Shown piece after piece: positions 45,726-64,000 of a stretch of 64,000 bases of DNA. The notes below the pieces were generated by a model. The model was not told the DNA's origin, did not search any database, and saw only the letters and a list, made by a program, of their open reading frames with translations. The position numbers and the translations under genes are program-made. The stretch comes from Onchidella celtica (Eukaryota; Mollusca; Gastropoda; Systellommatophora; Onchidiidae). The stretch lies in contig OZ007576.1 of NCBI GenBank assembly GCA_963931925.1, positions 16,624,802 through 16,688,801 on the forward strand, in the 5' to 3' direction. The first letter of the stretch is position 1. Each line of letters starts with the position of its first letter.

Positions 45726-46189
45726 TATATTATACGATTATATTCGATATGGCAGAAGAATACACAATTATTACCAAAAAGCTTGATGTCACATACATGA
45801 CACGCATGTGAAAGCAGCATTAATCGTTCCCACAGCGAGACTTGACTGCAGCGACTCGTGCGTGGCTAGAAGGAGAACGTCGTGTTGCATCTGTGCTTGA
45901 TCGCATGAAATAATTGGCGGGAAACAGGCAAAACGTGGCCTCAGGTGTGAGAGATGGCAGCGATAGGTGGACACATCAGATAATAGATAAATAATAGCGG
46001 CAATTACCACTCAGAGGGCATTTTCCTGTGTGTTTTTGTTCAACACTTGAGGACTTTCTATGATCGACTTTCGGATGGCTGACGTCGTGTGTCAAGACCA
46101 AGAACTTGAAGTACCGTATGTCTAATAGTGCATAATTTATATTTATTTTTTATGTGTTTACCAGGCTACTATGTGTTACTGAGGTTGAG

Positions 46190-46545
46190 TCATAATCATA
46201 ACATCAGTAGACCTGTTGTTATTACTAGTATTATTACTGTTTTATATTATAATTGTTATTATTATTATTATTATTATCATCATCTTAGTCTTTATTACAT
46301 GTATTGTGTAATGGTTATATAGAGACATTATTATTATGATGGTGATGGGCATGGTGATGTAGTAGCCATAATGGTGATTTTACCCTAAGTATTATTATCA
46401 TCATCTTCATCAATGTTATTATTATATTATTGTATCTGATCATCATCCTTACTTCAAGTATTACTATCATTATCATCATCATCATCATAGTTATTACGAG
46501 TACTGTTATTATTAAGTGTGTTACAATTATTATTATTTAATATTA
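46190..46545. repeat. (ATT)n / (ATC)n-rich low-complexity tract
   Basis: Trinucleotide runs such as TATTATTATTATTATCATC and ATCATCATCATC alternate with related units. Confidence 0.85.
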
Positions 46546-46854
46546 CCAATCGTGACAGCGATATTGATGTATGCTTATTGTTACAGTTATTTATACTATT
46601 TTAACTGCCGATTATTTATCTTTGGGGAATCGTATTTTCGAAGATTTGACTCTTCCGAGTATTTTCGAAGTACCGTATTCATGAGATTAATAAGACAATT
46701 CTGCGAAATATTTTGAGCATAATTGATAATTGAAGACCAGAGAGAAAACAACCATATTAAAACAAAACGTGAAACTTAAAAAGAAAAATCGATTATTAAA
46801 GGCTTAAAATGTCCCTCTTCCAAACCAAAACGATGACTGGATCCGGCGAAACGG

Positions 46855-47065
46855 GCTTAAGGTGAAAGACCAAACTCCTGAAAATCCTAATCCAAAGGGG
46901 GAAGCATTTTCTATGGAAATTGAGATTTGCTTATTATAATTATGAAAGATTAGCCATTTTTCTGCATTCAGTTAAAATATTTTGCTTGAAATCGTCTTAG
47001 AAATATTCATTTTGACTTTTTAGAGGAGTATCAAAGTTTCACCTTATGCCAAATTTTCGGCAGAT
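46855..47065 (+). repeat. Dispersed repeat D, copy 2
   Basis: Pair of 21270-21460, sharing ATTTTCTATGGAAATTGAGA and CAGATCCAC; this copy has about 40 extra bases in the middle. Confidence 0.6.
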
Positions 47066-48290
47066 CCACCAGAGATTCTTGTTATGCGAGGTTGTGGGTA
47101 TTGACAATCCAGTGGAGGGAATTCTGTGGCCAGAATATCGAGTGCTTGCCCATTTAGGCGGAATAATAATCCACATTTTTAAAGAAAGGGAACGAAATGG
47201 CATGCAAAGAAGATCATGATTATTCTCGCTAAGGATAAAATTTCTCAGATGTGCCATAACCCTTATCGGGCGATCAGTTTATTAGATTTCTGCTGAATGT
47301 GATTTATAAATCAAGTCTCGAGCACAGTTTTTTTTTTTTTTAAAGATTTTTTTAAGCAAACAAACCAGGCATTATAAGACTTGAAACACATTCTATCAAA
47401 AATGCTATGTCCTAAATGGTGCGATCTTACCATTTTAGCTTAGTGGGCGTGACACGAACTATCAACCCATCTGTAACCCGACACGATACAAAAGTCCATT
47501 ATGTTCATTCTGCGTGAAACAGGGTTTAAATGTGAACTTATCTTTCTGTCTGTGTCCGCAAAGCTGGGTTTCTCCCTGTCTCTCAAGCCCTTCCCTCCTC
47601 CTCCCTCTCTGTCTGTCTGTATCTCTTTTCCTCCCCATTTCTTCCGCTCTCTCCCTGACTTTGTCTCTATCTCTCTCTCTTTAATCTGAACCCACCCGTT
47701 AACATACTTCGTAACCCCTTGTAACTTTGCAAGATGGCCTCGAACCTCTCACCTTAGATTTTTACCGAATGAAAAGATTATAGTCATATACATACGCTCC
47801 TTCAGTTTATTTGAAAAATCATTGTTTCACTTTTGAAAAATAAAACGTTACAAATAGTCTTGTGCAAGACAGATTGGTGAGGTGGCATCTTACTACTACG
47901 CCTGGCTTAGTCAATTCAGGAGCTTATCAAAACTTGCTATAGATATTGTAAAGTACCAGTAATTCAAAAACTTTCTCTCATCGCCCCTTAATTCCTGCCG
48001 AAAGCTCCAGTAATTGGTCTCTGAAGGTTTAAAGGATGAACCCATTTGCTACCCCCTGAACGCGTTTTATTTTTAAAATGGAGGTACGACAAGGACAACG
48101 AATATTCGTGAACATCCATGTTGGCAAGGGCCTTGGGGAAAGAGAACACAGCCTTTCGTGCTGCACCGTGTGATACACGGCTCAGAATGGGGCACCAGTC
48201 CTCTGGAATGCACGGCGAAAAAGTCAATGTGTCCTAAACGGGCCATATCAGAGAGTACGTAGGCCTATATATTACGTATAGTATAGAAAG
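47066..48290 (+). other. Upstream flank of LHFPL gene, no gene recognised
   Basis: Contains a (CT)n patch at 47590-47690 and no supported exon. Confidence 0.4.
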
Positions 48291-48294
48291 GTTT

Positions 48295-48591
48295 CACTAT
48301 TGGTCGATTTGCACTGCCAGACACGGGAGGCTCCGCGAAACCACTGTGCGTGGTGTGAGCATGGAGCGGAAAGTAGGTCGCTGCGGTAAACAAATACGTT
48401 TGTGCTTTTTCCACAGGGCGTAAGAGCTCACAAACGGCTCTAAATAGTTTCAGTCAGCCAAAAAATAAAATATGAACAAACCATAGAAAACAGATATGCA
48501 CATCTTTAATGAAGACGGTCTCTTTCAATTCTTCAATTTCTTGTTTACCGCAGCGACCTAGTTTCGCGATTTGGCGGAAGTGAGATCTCTC
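48295..48591. mobile_element. MITE family E, copy 2
   Basis: GAAAGGTTTCACTATTGGTC at the left, AAGTGAGATCTCTCC at the right, and the same subterminal inverted pair around GTCGCTGCGG as copy 43988-44272. It ends only about 120 bases before the first LHFPL exon. Confidence 0.75.
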
Positions 48592-48713
48592 CATACATAC
48601 TCGCTGGCCATATTCAGCGTTCACTAAAATGACATTTGCGAGCACTGTTGCACATTTTACCTATGCCCAATGGCGTGCAATTAATAAATGTATTATCCTT
48701 TATTTCTTTGTAG

Positions 48714-48817
48714 CTCAAGAATCAAGCAACCCAAAGAACTACAGAAGATGACACATGTCCTGTAAATGCACGATTCATGCCATCCGAGGATGACTATAAT
48801 AACAGTTTGAAAATGTC
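48714..48817 (+). other. Probable 5' UTR part of LHFPL first coding exon
   Basis: TTTATTTCTTTGTAG ending at 48713 is a good acceptor, so an upstream non-coding exon probably exists. In-frame TAA precedes the ATG at 48818 by a few codons. Confidence 0.45.
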
Positions 48818-56636
<7,819 letters not shown>

Positions 56637-57430
56637 TTTATGGCGTCGGCTAGGCTTGCTTTTGAATTTTGCACACTTCATGGTACATCTCACGCACTGA
56701 CAAATCAACAATTTTCTCGTTTCACAGAAGAGAGTTTTAATTAAAATTTTGGTTACTTGTGTTGTTCTTAAAACGTTCCTGCTTATAGCTTCCAAACTTT
56801 TAAAGTTATTGTTACGCCACTTGGTGACAAAATATGTCTCATCATACTAAGCAATAGTCCATAACTCAAAACCACAAAAATACTCTACGCACCAATATGC
56901 GAGATGGGCGTTGACTTGTGAATTGTCATTTTATTGCAGTGCAATACGTCATGGTTTTTGTTGTTTTGTTTTTTAAAATAATTTTTGTTGTTGTTTGTTA
57001 AATCGGTGACCGCCCCCCCCCCCTCCTTTTACATACATTTTCTATAGTGTCAGAACCGCCTAATTTAATTAAGAACCAATGGAACGGCGCGAGTTTTCCT
57101 ATCGATCGATAGAAATGCCGCGGCTGCGCGGGTTCGGATGGCTGCCATTTTCGGCAAACACAGCACTCACCGTGGCAACGCCACCAGCCCAGATCCAGAG
57201 CTGGTACTACACCAGTCCCCAGTGTGGAGCTCCACCACCCCAACCTCAGCTTTGGTCTGGCATAAATTACATTCATGTTTTAATGAAGCAGTCATAATTA
57301 TGGTCCCTGCGAAATACCACCTAGTTTTCAACCATCAAGGCCTTGTCAATATCATGGACGTACATCGTCCTTTTGGCTGTACTCTTGTACACAACGAGGA
57401 GGGGCTTGAGGCCAAGAGTATACACGTGTA

Positions 57431-58270
57431 CAGTGCAATCCTAATATCTCGACATCAGTGGGACCGTCTGACTTTCGTCGAGTACAGAGGAAGTCGAAAT
57501 AGCAGATAAGTGGGGAGACAAGAGAAAAAAAAAAGGGGGGGAATCAAACATCACCATTATGGGAAGTGTTCAATAAATAACGCAGTTGTGTCCTTTTTTC
57601 TTTTAATTATTGGCATATTGTCACCCATTGCTCCAATATCATTGTTGTGCGGTGCAGTTGCGCGGCAAAGATTTGCCGATATCTGCGAAATGCTGTACCG
57701 GTGGGTTTCGAATGCGCAGTGCTTTACTTTTTTTTTTTCTTTAAACCTCAACCTGACTGTTTCTTCAGAAGAAGTGATGATACCGAGACACACACAGTAC
57801 GGCATGCGCAGTTAACCAAGAGATCTAGGTCAAGGCCTAGTATCAACGGCGCAGGAATGTTTTGTGAGGAATAAAAATTACCTAGTCTGTAGTACTCTGT
57901 ACTTTTACTGCCGTGAGCTTATGCATGGCACTCCACACTCGCGTTACTGAAGCCAAAGGTCATCCTCTGTGTCCAAACACCCCCTCTCCTACCCCTCCCC
58001 GCCAGCAACGCAAAAAGAAATAAAGAGGTCTTATATCGGGGGCAGTTGAGTAGGCATTTTCGGTAGCGCAGTAGTAGATCTAGTGCACTTGTTTTGCCCC
58101 GGTCGGGAAGAAATGTGTCGATATAAGAGGAAAGAATGGAATAACGCGTCGAGTTACGGGGAAATATTTAGTAGCATTAAAGAAGGAACAGGTTGGGACT
58201 TATAAATAAAATTGTGTCGAGTTACCCAGAATGTCGACAAAAGCCATGTCGAGATAAGTGGATTGGACTG
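57431..58270. mobile_element. pogo/Tigger-like non-autonomous transposon
   Basis: Flanked by TA (57429-57430 and 58271-58272). Left end CAGTGCAATCCTAATATCTC then GACAT; right end read inward CAGTCCAATCCACTTATCTC then GACAT. CAGT starts with a TCTCGACA-rich subterminal zone typify pogo-type elements of the Tc1/mariner superfamily. 840 bases, no transposase motif; further GTCGAGTTAC and GTCGATATAAG motifs repeat near the right end. Confidence 0.75.
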
Positions 58271-58678
58271 TAAATTGAAAAGCGTATGTAAGGGTGGGGG
58301 GGGGGGGGAATCGCCCAAGTCGAGCATACAGACTTTATGGATGGCCCCGAACTAAATAAATGACCTTCATGAGGATTTTTTGGGTAAAGTATAGTGGAAA
58401 ATTTAGTTTCTTTCCTTTTAGTTTTTACTGTGAGATCTCGTGCAAAATAAATTACATTTTTGTTTGTTTTTGGACACATTTTAATTCGGTGCCGAGCCAC
58501 TCTATAGCTTTCTTCTTTTTCTTGATTTATATATCTTTTATAATTTATTAATATTATTATTATTATTTTATTTTTGCTCTTTTTTGTGTGTAATTTCTGC
58601 CTTATTTATCTGTTTTCCCATGTTTTGTGCTTGCATCTAGCGTAAGAGTATGCTAGGGATTGTGCGTGAGATAGGGAA

Positions 58679-58689
58679 AGGGAGAGAAG

Positions 58690-58785
<96 letters not shown>
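58679..58785. repeat. (GA)n microsatellite
   Basis: About 50 GA units, nearly uninterrupted. Confidence 0.95.
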
Positions 58786-58786
<1 letters not shown>

Positions 58787-59394
58787 TTATAAACTTATAA
58801 TGTATCGTCATTGACCCCTAAAACTGTAGTAACTGGTTTTGGCTATTTTTCACGAGAAGCAAAAAACTTTTATTTTAGCACAACTGGTCTAGTTACAATG
58901 AATTTTTGCAAGTTTGCTATCCGATTATTTTTTCGGCTTTGAAGTCCTAACCAAGATGATTCGACGCCCTTTGAATATTGATGTAGTTGAATGTATTATG
59001 TAGTCAATTTTTTAAACTTTTGAGTTACTACAGTCTTAGGGAATGGTGATGACTGGTAGCCATTTCAGTGTTTCATGTAAATTACGGTGATGGCTGGTCA
59101 GATAGGTAGTCAAACTGTGTTTCTCATTGTGATTAAATATTGCTCTATAGTAAACTCTTTAATGCCTAGGTCTGCCACTTGTAGATCCCATGAAATACAT
59201 TTTACCATCATTTTCAAAGGCAAATCAATTTTGTAAAAATGGACAGAAACAAAGAAAGTATAGTTCATCTTACCTCTTTAAAGCACCTCTTGAAACTGTG
59301 CAATATTGTAATTACACTGTATTGTCTGATGAATAATCTATATTTTACACTATCAATTAGTGGATCTGTTATTCCAGAAATGACAGAAATAAAC
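58786..59394 (+). other. Intergenic DNA before the palindrome
   Basis: A/T-rich, no recognised gene or repeat. Confidence 0.4.
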
Positions 59395-59724
59395 AGTGTC
59401 TGTCATGATCACATTAGGATCATAAATGCCGTGCTAGGTCACGACGTCAGTGAGTTAATTTTTACGATCTTGTTGATTATAACCAGCGTAATTTGTCCTT
59501 GAGCTGTTCTCGTGAACAGTTTGTTTTGAAACACCTTTTTTCTGATAGATGGAGAGAAGGAGAGGCGAGACAGAATAAATGTATAGCTAGGAATGACAGA
59601 GCAGTTCTCGACCCCGTGATTTTGATTAACATAGATAAGGGGCGAGTAAAGGTAGTTTATTTAGACGCTTAGTTGGCGTTCAGAAATTCGTGCATAAGAG
59701 TAGAAAGCACGGGGTTTGAAGATT

Positions 59725-60021
59725 TTAGTAGTTAATGTTTCGCATTTTAAATTTTGTCCAGACCGTAAAATTGACCTTGATTTTGGCGCAAGGCCATGAC
59801 AAGCATAAATTAATATTGCAGGCTGAGCTGAAGCGACTGCACCAATCAAATGTATGAATCTGGACGGAAGGTCGAGACATAGCTTTAGTATTTAAACCCG
59901 TGCAGAGCTTAGATAGATGCCACATGTAGACAATCCATTTACGAGGTGGACGGCGATAGTCCTCAGCCAGATGAGAGACATAGAGACGCAGTTGAGCAGT
60001 CCATATTGTGAGGAGCGCCAT
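59725..60021 (-). CDS. Hypothetical 98-residue open frame in left palindrome arm
   Basis: Starts MALLTIWTAQLRLYVSHLAE. Its mirror copy on the right arm (61136-61399, +) is the same protein but ends after 87 residues, as TGG (Trp) has become TAG. No family recognised; Cys/Trp-rich. The two frames point outward from a shared centre. Weak evidence for real translation. Confidence 0.2.
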   Translation of the reverse strand: MALLTIWTAQLRLYVSHLAEDYRRPPRKWIVYMWHLSKLCTGLNTKAMSRPSVQIHTFDWCSRFSSACNINLCLSWPCAKIKVNFTVWTKFKMRNINY

Positions 60022-61135
60022 GATTTAAAGCTCCAGAGCCTAAGCTACTTGGTTTGATATGAACCCACAGCGTTTACATCCAGCGCTCTCACTCCCAGTG
60101 AGGGCCTAATGGTGAGAGTTCATACTAATTTGTAATGATGAAAGTGAACCGTTCTACTTACTTTTGAAGACATTTTCAGAGCTACCGCCAGACAACGCAT
60201 GGTTGTACAAGCATTCTCCATGGCGTGTCTAGAGGAAATGTCCATATCATAGTATTACGTTAGATGGTCCACGAAACGCGGAAAACCATAGATATAATCG
60301 GTTGTATAAAAAAACAACACCCTTCTCCACAACTTCTTAAAACGCGACCATTCAGTGTCCTCTGTTACCACGGCAAAAAACTCTCAAAAACGCGAACACG
60401 CAGTGTCCTCTGTTACCACTGCAAAATATCTCAAAACGCGAATACTCCCTTCCTTACATAACTAGTCGGTCTTACACTGCCCGTCGGTCTTACACTGCCT
60501 GCGGCCTTACACTGCATCTCGGCGTCTTACACTGCCTGTGGCCTTACACTGCCCTGTGGGGCTTACAATGCCTGTAAGGTCTCAGGGCAGTGTAAGGCCA
60601 CAGGCAGTGTAAGACGCCGAGATGCAGTTTAAGGCCTCTGGGCAGTGTAAGGCCGCAGGCAGTGTAAGACCGACGGGCAGTGTAAGACCGACTAGTTATG
60701 TAAGGAAGGGAGTATTCGCGTTTTGAGATATTTTGCAGTGGTAACAGAGGACACTGCGTGTTCGCGTTTTTGAGAGTTTTTTGCAGTGGTAACAGAGGAC
60801 ACTGCGTGGTCGCGTTTTAAGAAGTTGTGGAGAAGGGTGTTGTTTTCTTATACAACCGATTATGTCTATGGTTTTCCGCGTTTCGTGGACCATCTAACGT
60901 AATACTATGATATGGACATTTCCTCTAGACACGCCATGGAGAATGCTTGTACAACCATGCGTTGTCTGGCGGTAGCTCTGAAAATGTCTTCAAAAGTAAG
61001 TAGAACGGTTCACTTTCATCATTACAAATTAGTATGAACTCTCACCATTAGGCCCTCACTGGGAGTGAGAGCGCTGGATGTAAACGCTGTGGGTTCATAT
61101 CAAACCAAGTAGCTTAGGCTCTGGAGCTTTAAATC

Positions 61136-61399
61136 ATGGCGCTCCTCACAATATGGACTGCTCAACTGCGTCTCTATGTCTCTCATCTGGCTGAGGACTA
61201 TCGCCGTCCACCTCGTAAATGGATTGTCTACATGTGGCATCTATCTAATCTCTGCACGGGTTTAAATACTAAAGCTATGTCTCGACCTTCCGTCCAGATT
61301 CATACATTTGATTGGTGCAGTCGCTTCAGCTCAGCCTGCAATATTAATTTATGCTTGTCATGGCCTTGCGCCAAAATCAAGGTCAATTTTACGGTCTAG
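61136..61399 (+). CDS. Hypothetical 87-residue open frame in right palindrome arm
   Basis: Mirror of 59725-60021, with SNL for SKL and an earlier stop. No recognised domain. Confidence 0.2.
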   Translation: MALLTIWTAQLRLYVSHLAEDYRRPPRKWIVYMWHLSNLCTGLNTKAMSRPSVQIHTFDWCSRFSSACNINLCLSWPCAKIKVNFTV

Positions 61400-61761
61400 A
61401 CAAAATTTAAAATGCGAAACATTAACTACTAAAATCTTCAAACCCCGTGCTTTCTACTCTTATGCACGAATTTCTGAACGCCAACTAAGCGTCTAAATAA
61501 ACTACCTTTACTCGCCCCTTATCTATGTTAATCAAAATCACGGGGTCGAGAACTGCTCTGTCATTCCTAGCTATACATTTATTCTATCTCGCCTCTCCTT
61601 CTCTCCATCTATCAGAAAAAAGGTGTTTCAAAACAAACTGTTCACGAGAACAGCTCAAGGACAAATTACGCTGGTTATAATCAACAAGATCGTAAAAATT
61701 AACTCACTGACGTCGTGACCTAGCACGGCATTTATGATCCTAATGTGATCATGACAGTGTC

Positions 61762-62424
61762 ACAAATGTTGTTTTGAGTTTTTAGTTTTAAATTCTTAAT
61801 AGGCACACGCATTATTATTCTTGTGCAGCTCAAGGTAACATATTGTATTATTTTCGTGATATTTTCTTTCCGGAATAATAACCAAAAAATTGACATTTCT
61901 TGCACACCTTCAAGCCTACAGGACCAAAAAACACATTTGAGGACTAGAGAAATGGAATAACATTGTCATGGAAAATTTATTTTATCACAAGAAACCGTGA
62001 CTGAAGGCTCTGCCTGGCCAAAATACACAAGGTCATCATGGAGATTCTTGGTCATTAGAGATTAGCATAAAAAATAACAACAAAAAAAACAACAAAACTG
62101 AAGATGATTCTAATACAAACACAACATCATCAACATAAAGGTGGGATATTGCATCATTCAAATGTTTTACAATGATTACAAACATCACGGAAGGCTGAAT
62201 GTGAAAACAGCCCTGCTATGCATGTTTGTCTGTTTGATATGCGAAATATTTAAAATAGAAATTTTTATTTTTATTTTCCAGGAGTCAAGGATGCTATAGA
62301 AAAGGGAAATGAAGAAAAACTAACCTATTACATGTAGATCTATGATTGTGAATATGACAAAATATTATTTTTAAAAAACTCAGAAAATTGGTAAGGTTGT
62401 CGCAGCAAGGCTTGAAGCAAAGTC
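61762..62424 (+). other. Intergenic DNA between two mobile elements
   Basis: A/T-rich, no gene recognised. Confidence 0.4.
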
Positions 62425-62430
62425 CAAATG

Positions 62431-62853
62431 TGTGGCCGCCTGACAAAATGAGGCACATCTTGGCACTACCTGATTCGAGAAAATTGTTAAAAGGTATCAT
62501 AGGGTCAATGTTATCGATTTTGAGTGTTCAGTATTTCTGAAAAGTTTAACCTCTTTACTATTCTTTTTCCAAATGACAATGCTCGCTGAGAACGGTAAAT
62601 GCCTCAAAATTGACCTTTAGTCGAGTCACCATCAATAATTTTGTATTTCTAAGCTGAAACTTTAAAAGCGTTTTTCTCAGAACTAGGGTTGTGTCACTTC
62701 CTGTCTTTGAGAGGCCATATCTTCTCAGCTAATTAAGTTACAGTAATAATTTTTTTTTACCGAATGAAAGCGCTTTAAATAACCTATTTGGTGATACCAA
62801 TATCTCCATATCGCCAAAATGCGAGAAGTGCCTCATTTTGTCAGGCGGCTACA
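62431..62853. mobile_element. TIR element with 6 bp target duplication
   Basis: CAAATG at 62425-62430 and 62854-62859 flank inverted ends TGTGGCCGCCTGACAAAATG and CATTTTGTCAGGCGGCTACA, which continue through AGGCAC to about 30 bases. 423 bases, no coding capacity. The superfamily is not clear from a 6 bp duplication alone. Confidence 0.85.
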
Positions 62854-62859
62854 CAAATG

Positions 62860-64000
62860 TTTCATTGTATCATTTCTGTATTATTTCTTCTGTGAAGCTT
62901 TGCAACATGGTATACAAAGAAGTTTTTTTTAATGACATTTTGACCAACTATCTGTGAATGCTGAGATTGAGTTGAGTCAAGTAAACGATGGACAAGAAGA
63001 TTCTTCAATAACTAATCCCCTACTCCCTTCAAAAGAACTATTTGGCCATGAAGACAAATGAATCCAGAGTAATATCAGTGTAAAATCAATCAAGACAATG
63101 GTGAAAGATTCCCTGGCCTTTTTCTGATATGACATAAACATTAAGTTGATTAAGACACATGCAACAGTTTAAACATATTGATCAAGAAGTAAAACTTATA
63201 TAGAATTACTGGTATGTCTATTGCACGATTACATGGGGCAAATAAAAAAAGTGAATGGGTTTGAATTGCACAAATTTTTCATAAATAATACTTAAAAGTA
63301 CATTACACATGGTATAATATTGCACTGTAGTGTGAGAGAAAATGAAAAAAGTAGATTACTCTATTCCACAAAAACAAGAAGCTGTATTAGTTTTCAAAGA
63401 AGTTTAGGAGGAAATCTTTTACCCTTTTTTTAGCCACAAAACACTATTGTTGTCCTGTTCAAAAGCTGGTCATATATGGTCTAGGCAGGAATGAAATTAT
63501 GTTATTAGGAGCAAAAATTAGTTTAAAATATGAAATGTGTGACAAGGTTTGAAGAAATCACATTTAACAACATTAACATAAATTGCACGATCTATTTTTC
63601 AAAAACAAAAGGAACACTCATAATTACAATTTGCTGTGTACCAAACCCACACTGTATTATATCACATGCATTTTCAGCTGCATTAATTGACATTGTTTAG
63701 TGTTGTCAAGACCAGCAAAGAAACCAAGGACAATCAAATTGTTTGAATGTCCAATTCAGATCAATGTCAATTTCAACAAATGCCAGTAATGCCTCCAATG
63801 GCTACAGAATGAACAATATTATAAAAAATAAAATTTGGTTTTCTTCCTCTTTTCCCATCTCGATGACTATTTGAACAATCCAATTTCTAAGCTAAGTTTT
63901 AATGTTCCCACATGTTCTCAATTAAGTTTTCTATATCAAGTCCAACTGGACATGCAGCTGCTTGTTGCAAAGTGGTTATTTTAAATTTTATAAGTTTCGG
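62860..64000 (+). other. Intergenic DNA to the right edge
   Basis: A/T-rich; no gene, splice-flanked frame or repeat partner recognised. Confidence 0.4.

Larger units (their letters stand above)
59401..61756. mobile_element. 2.36 kb foldback palindrome
   Basis: Left arm 59401-60555 and right arm 60584-61756 are inverted copies with roughly 1-2 percent differences by eye, around a spacer of about 28 bases. Outer ends are TGTCATGATCACATTAGG and its inverse. The direct repeat GTGTC (59396-59400 and 61757-61761) suggests a 5 bp target duplication. The centre holds several spaced copies of a CTTACACTGCC unit per arm, then two to three copies of an AAACGCGA...GTGTCCTCTGTTACCAC unit further out. 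No known transposase. The size, arm length and symmetry fit a foldback-type element; the class is unknown to me. Confidence 0.8.

Noticed and set aside
57138-57509. 123-residue + strand open frame 3' of LHFPL
   Set aside because: No domain, no splice context, and its end overlaps the pogo-like transposon; it is probably chance in a locally G+C-rich patch.

Overview
The window is animal nuclear DNA and not microbial. Its genes are split by canonical GT-AG introns, most of it is non-coding, and it is full of (GA)n/(CT)n tracts, long G or C homopolymers and many small transposons. The mix of a CsRn1-type Ty3 retrotransposon, an RTE-like LINE and SINE-like tails, plus animal-type genes, suggests a lophotrochozoan, probably a mollusc and perhaps a gastropod. 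The organism is an inference; no sequence here names it.

Three protein-coding host loci can be supported. (1) On the + strand, nine exons from 2759 to 31386 encode all but the N-terminus of branched-chain alpha-ketoacid dehydrogenase kinase (BCKDK), 325 residues and a stop codon. The transit-peptide exon(s) must lie left of the window. (2) On the - strand, inside the 17.5 kb intron of BCKDK (12968-30472), three phase-compatible exons (20754-20830, 20396-20428, 19256-20252) make a predicted complete 368-residue protein that I do not recognise. (3) On the + strand, two coding exons (48818-49175 and 56422-56636) encode a complete 190-residue LHFPL-type four-pass membrane protein.

Mobile elements fill the rest. 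The large BCKDK intron holds an intact-looking CsRn1-like Ty3/Gypsy retrotransposon (24075-28342) with near-identical 144/154 bp LTRs, a 4 bp target duplication, a tRNA-Trp primer-binding site, and gag and pol open frames. Other elements are a 5'-truncated, frameshifted RTE-like LINE (5112-6196, -), a deleted piggyBac with decayed transposase fragments (10136-11016), a second TTAA element (31743-32036), a mariner-like MITE (45462-45725), a Mutator-like MITE with 9 bp duplications (50494-50963), a pogo-like element (57431-58270), a TIR element with 6 bp duplications (62431-62853), a four-copy MITE family carrying telomere-like TTAGGG motifs, and several other terminal-inverted-repeat elements. 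Minisatellites lie at 17390-17890 and 32695-32965.

The most unusual structure is a 2.36 kb near-perfect palindrome at 59401-61756. Its two arms of about 1.16 kb are separated by about 28 bases, each carries an outward-facing open frame, the centre has short clustered repeats, and it is bounded by a 5 bp direct repeat (GTGTC). It looks like a foldback-type mobile element of no class I can name.

The stretches 32362-37740, 39060-40330 and 62860-64000 show no gene I can support. All coordinates and similarities come from reading the sequence by eye; no database search was run.
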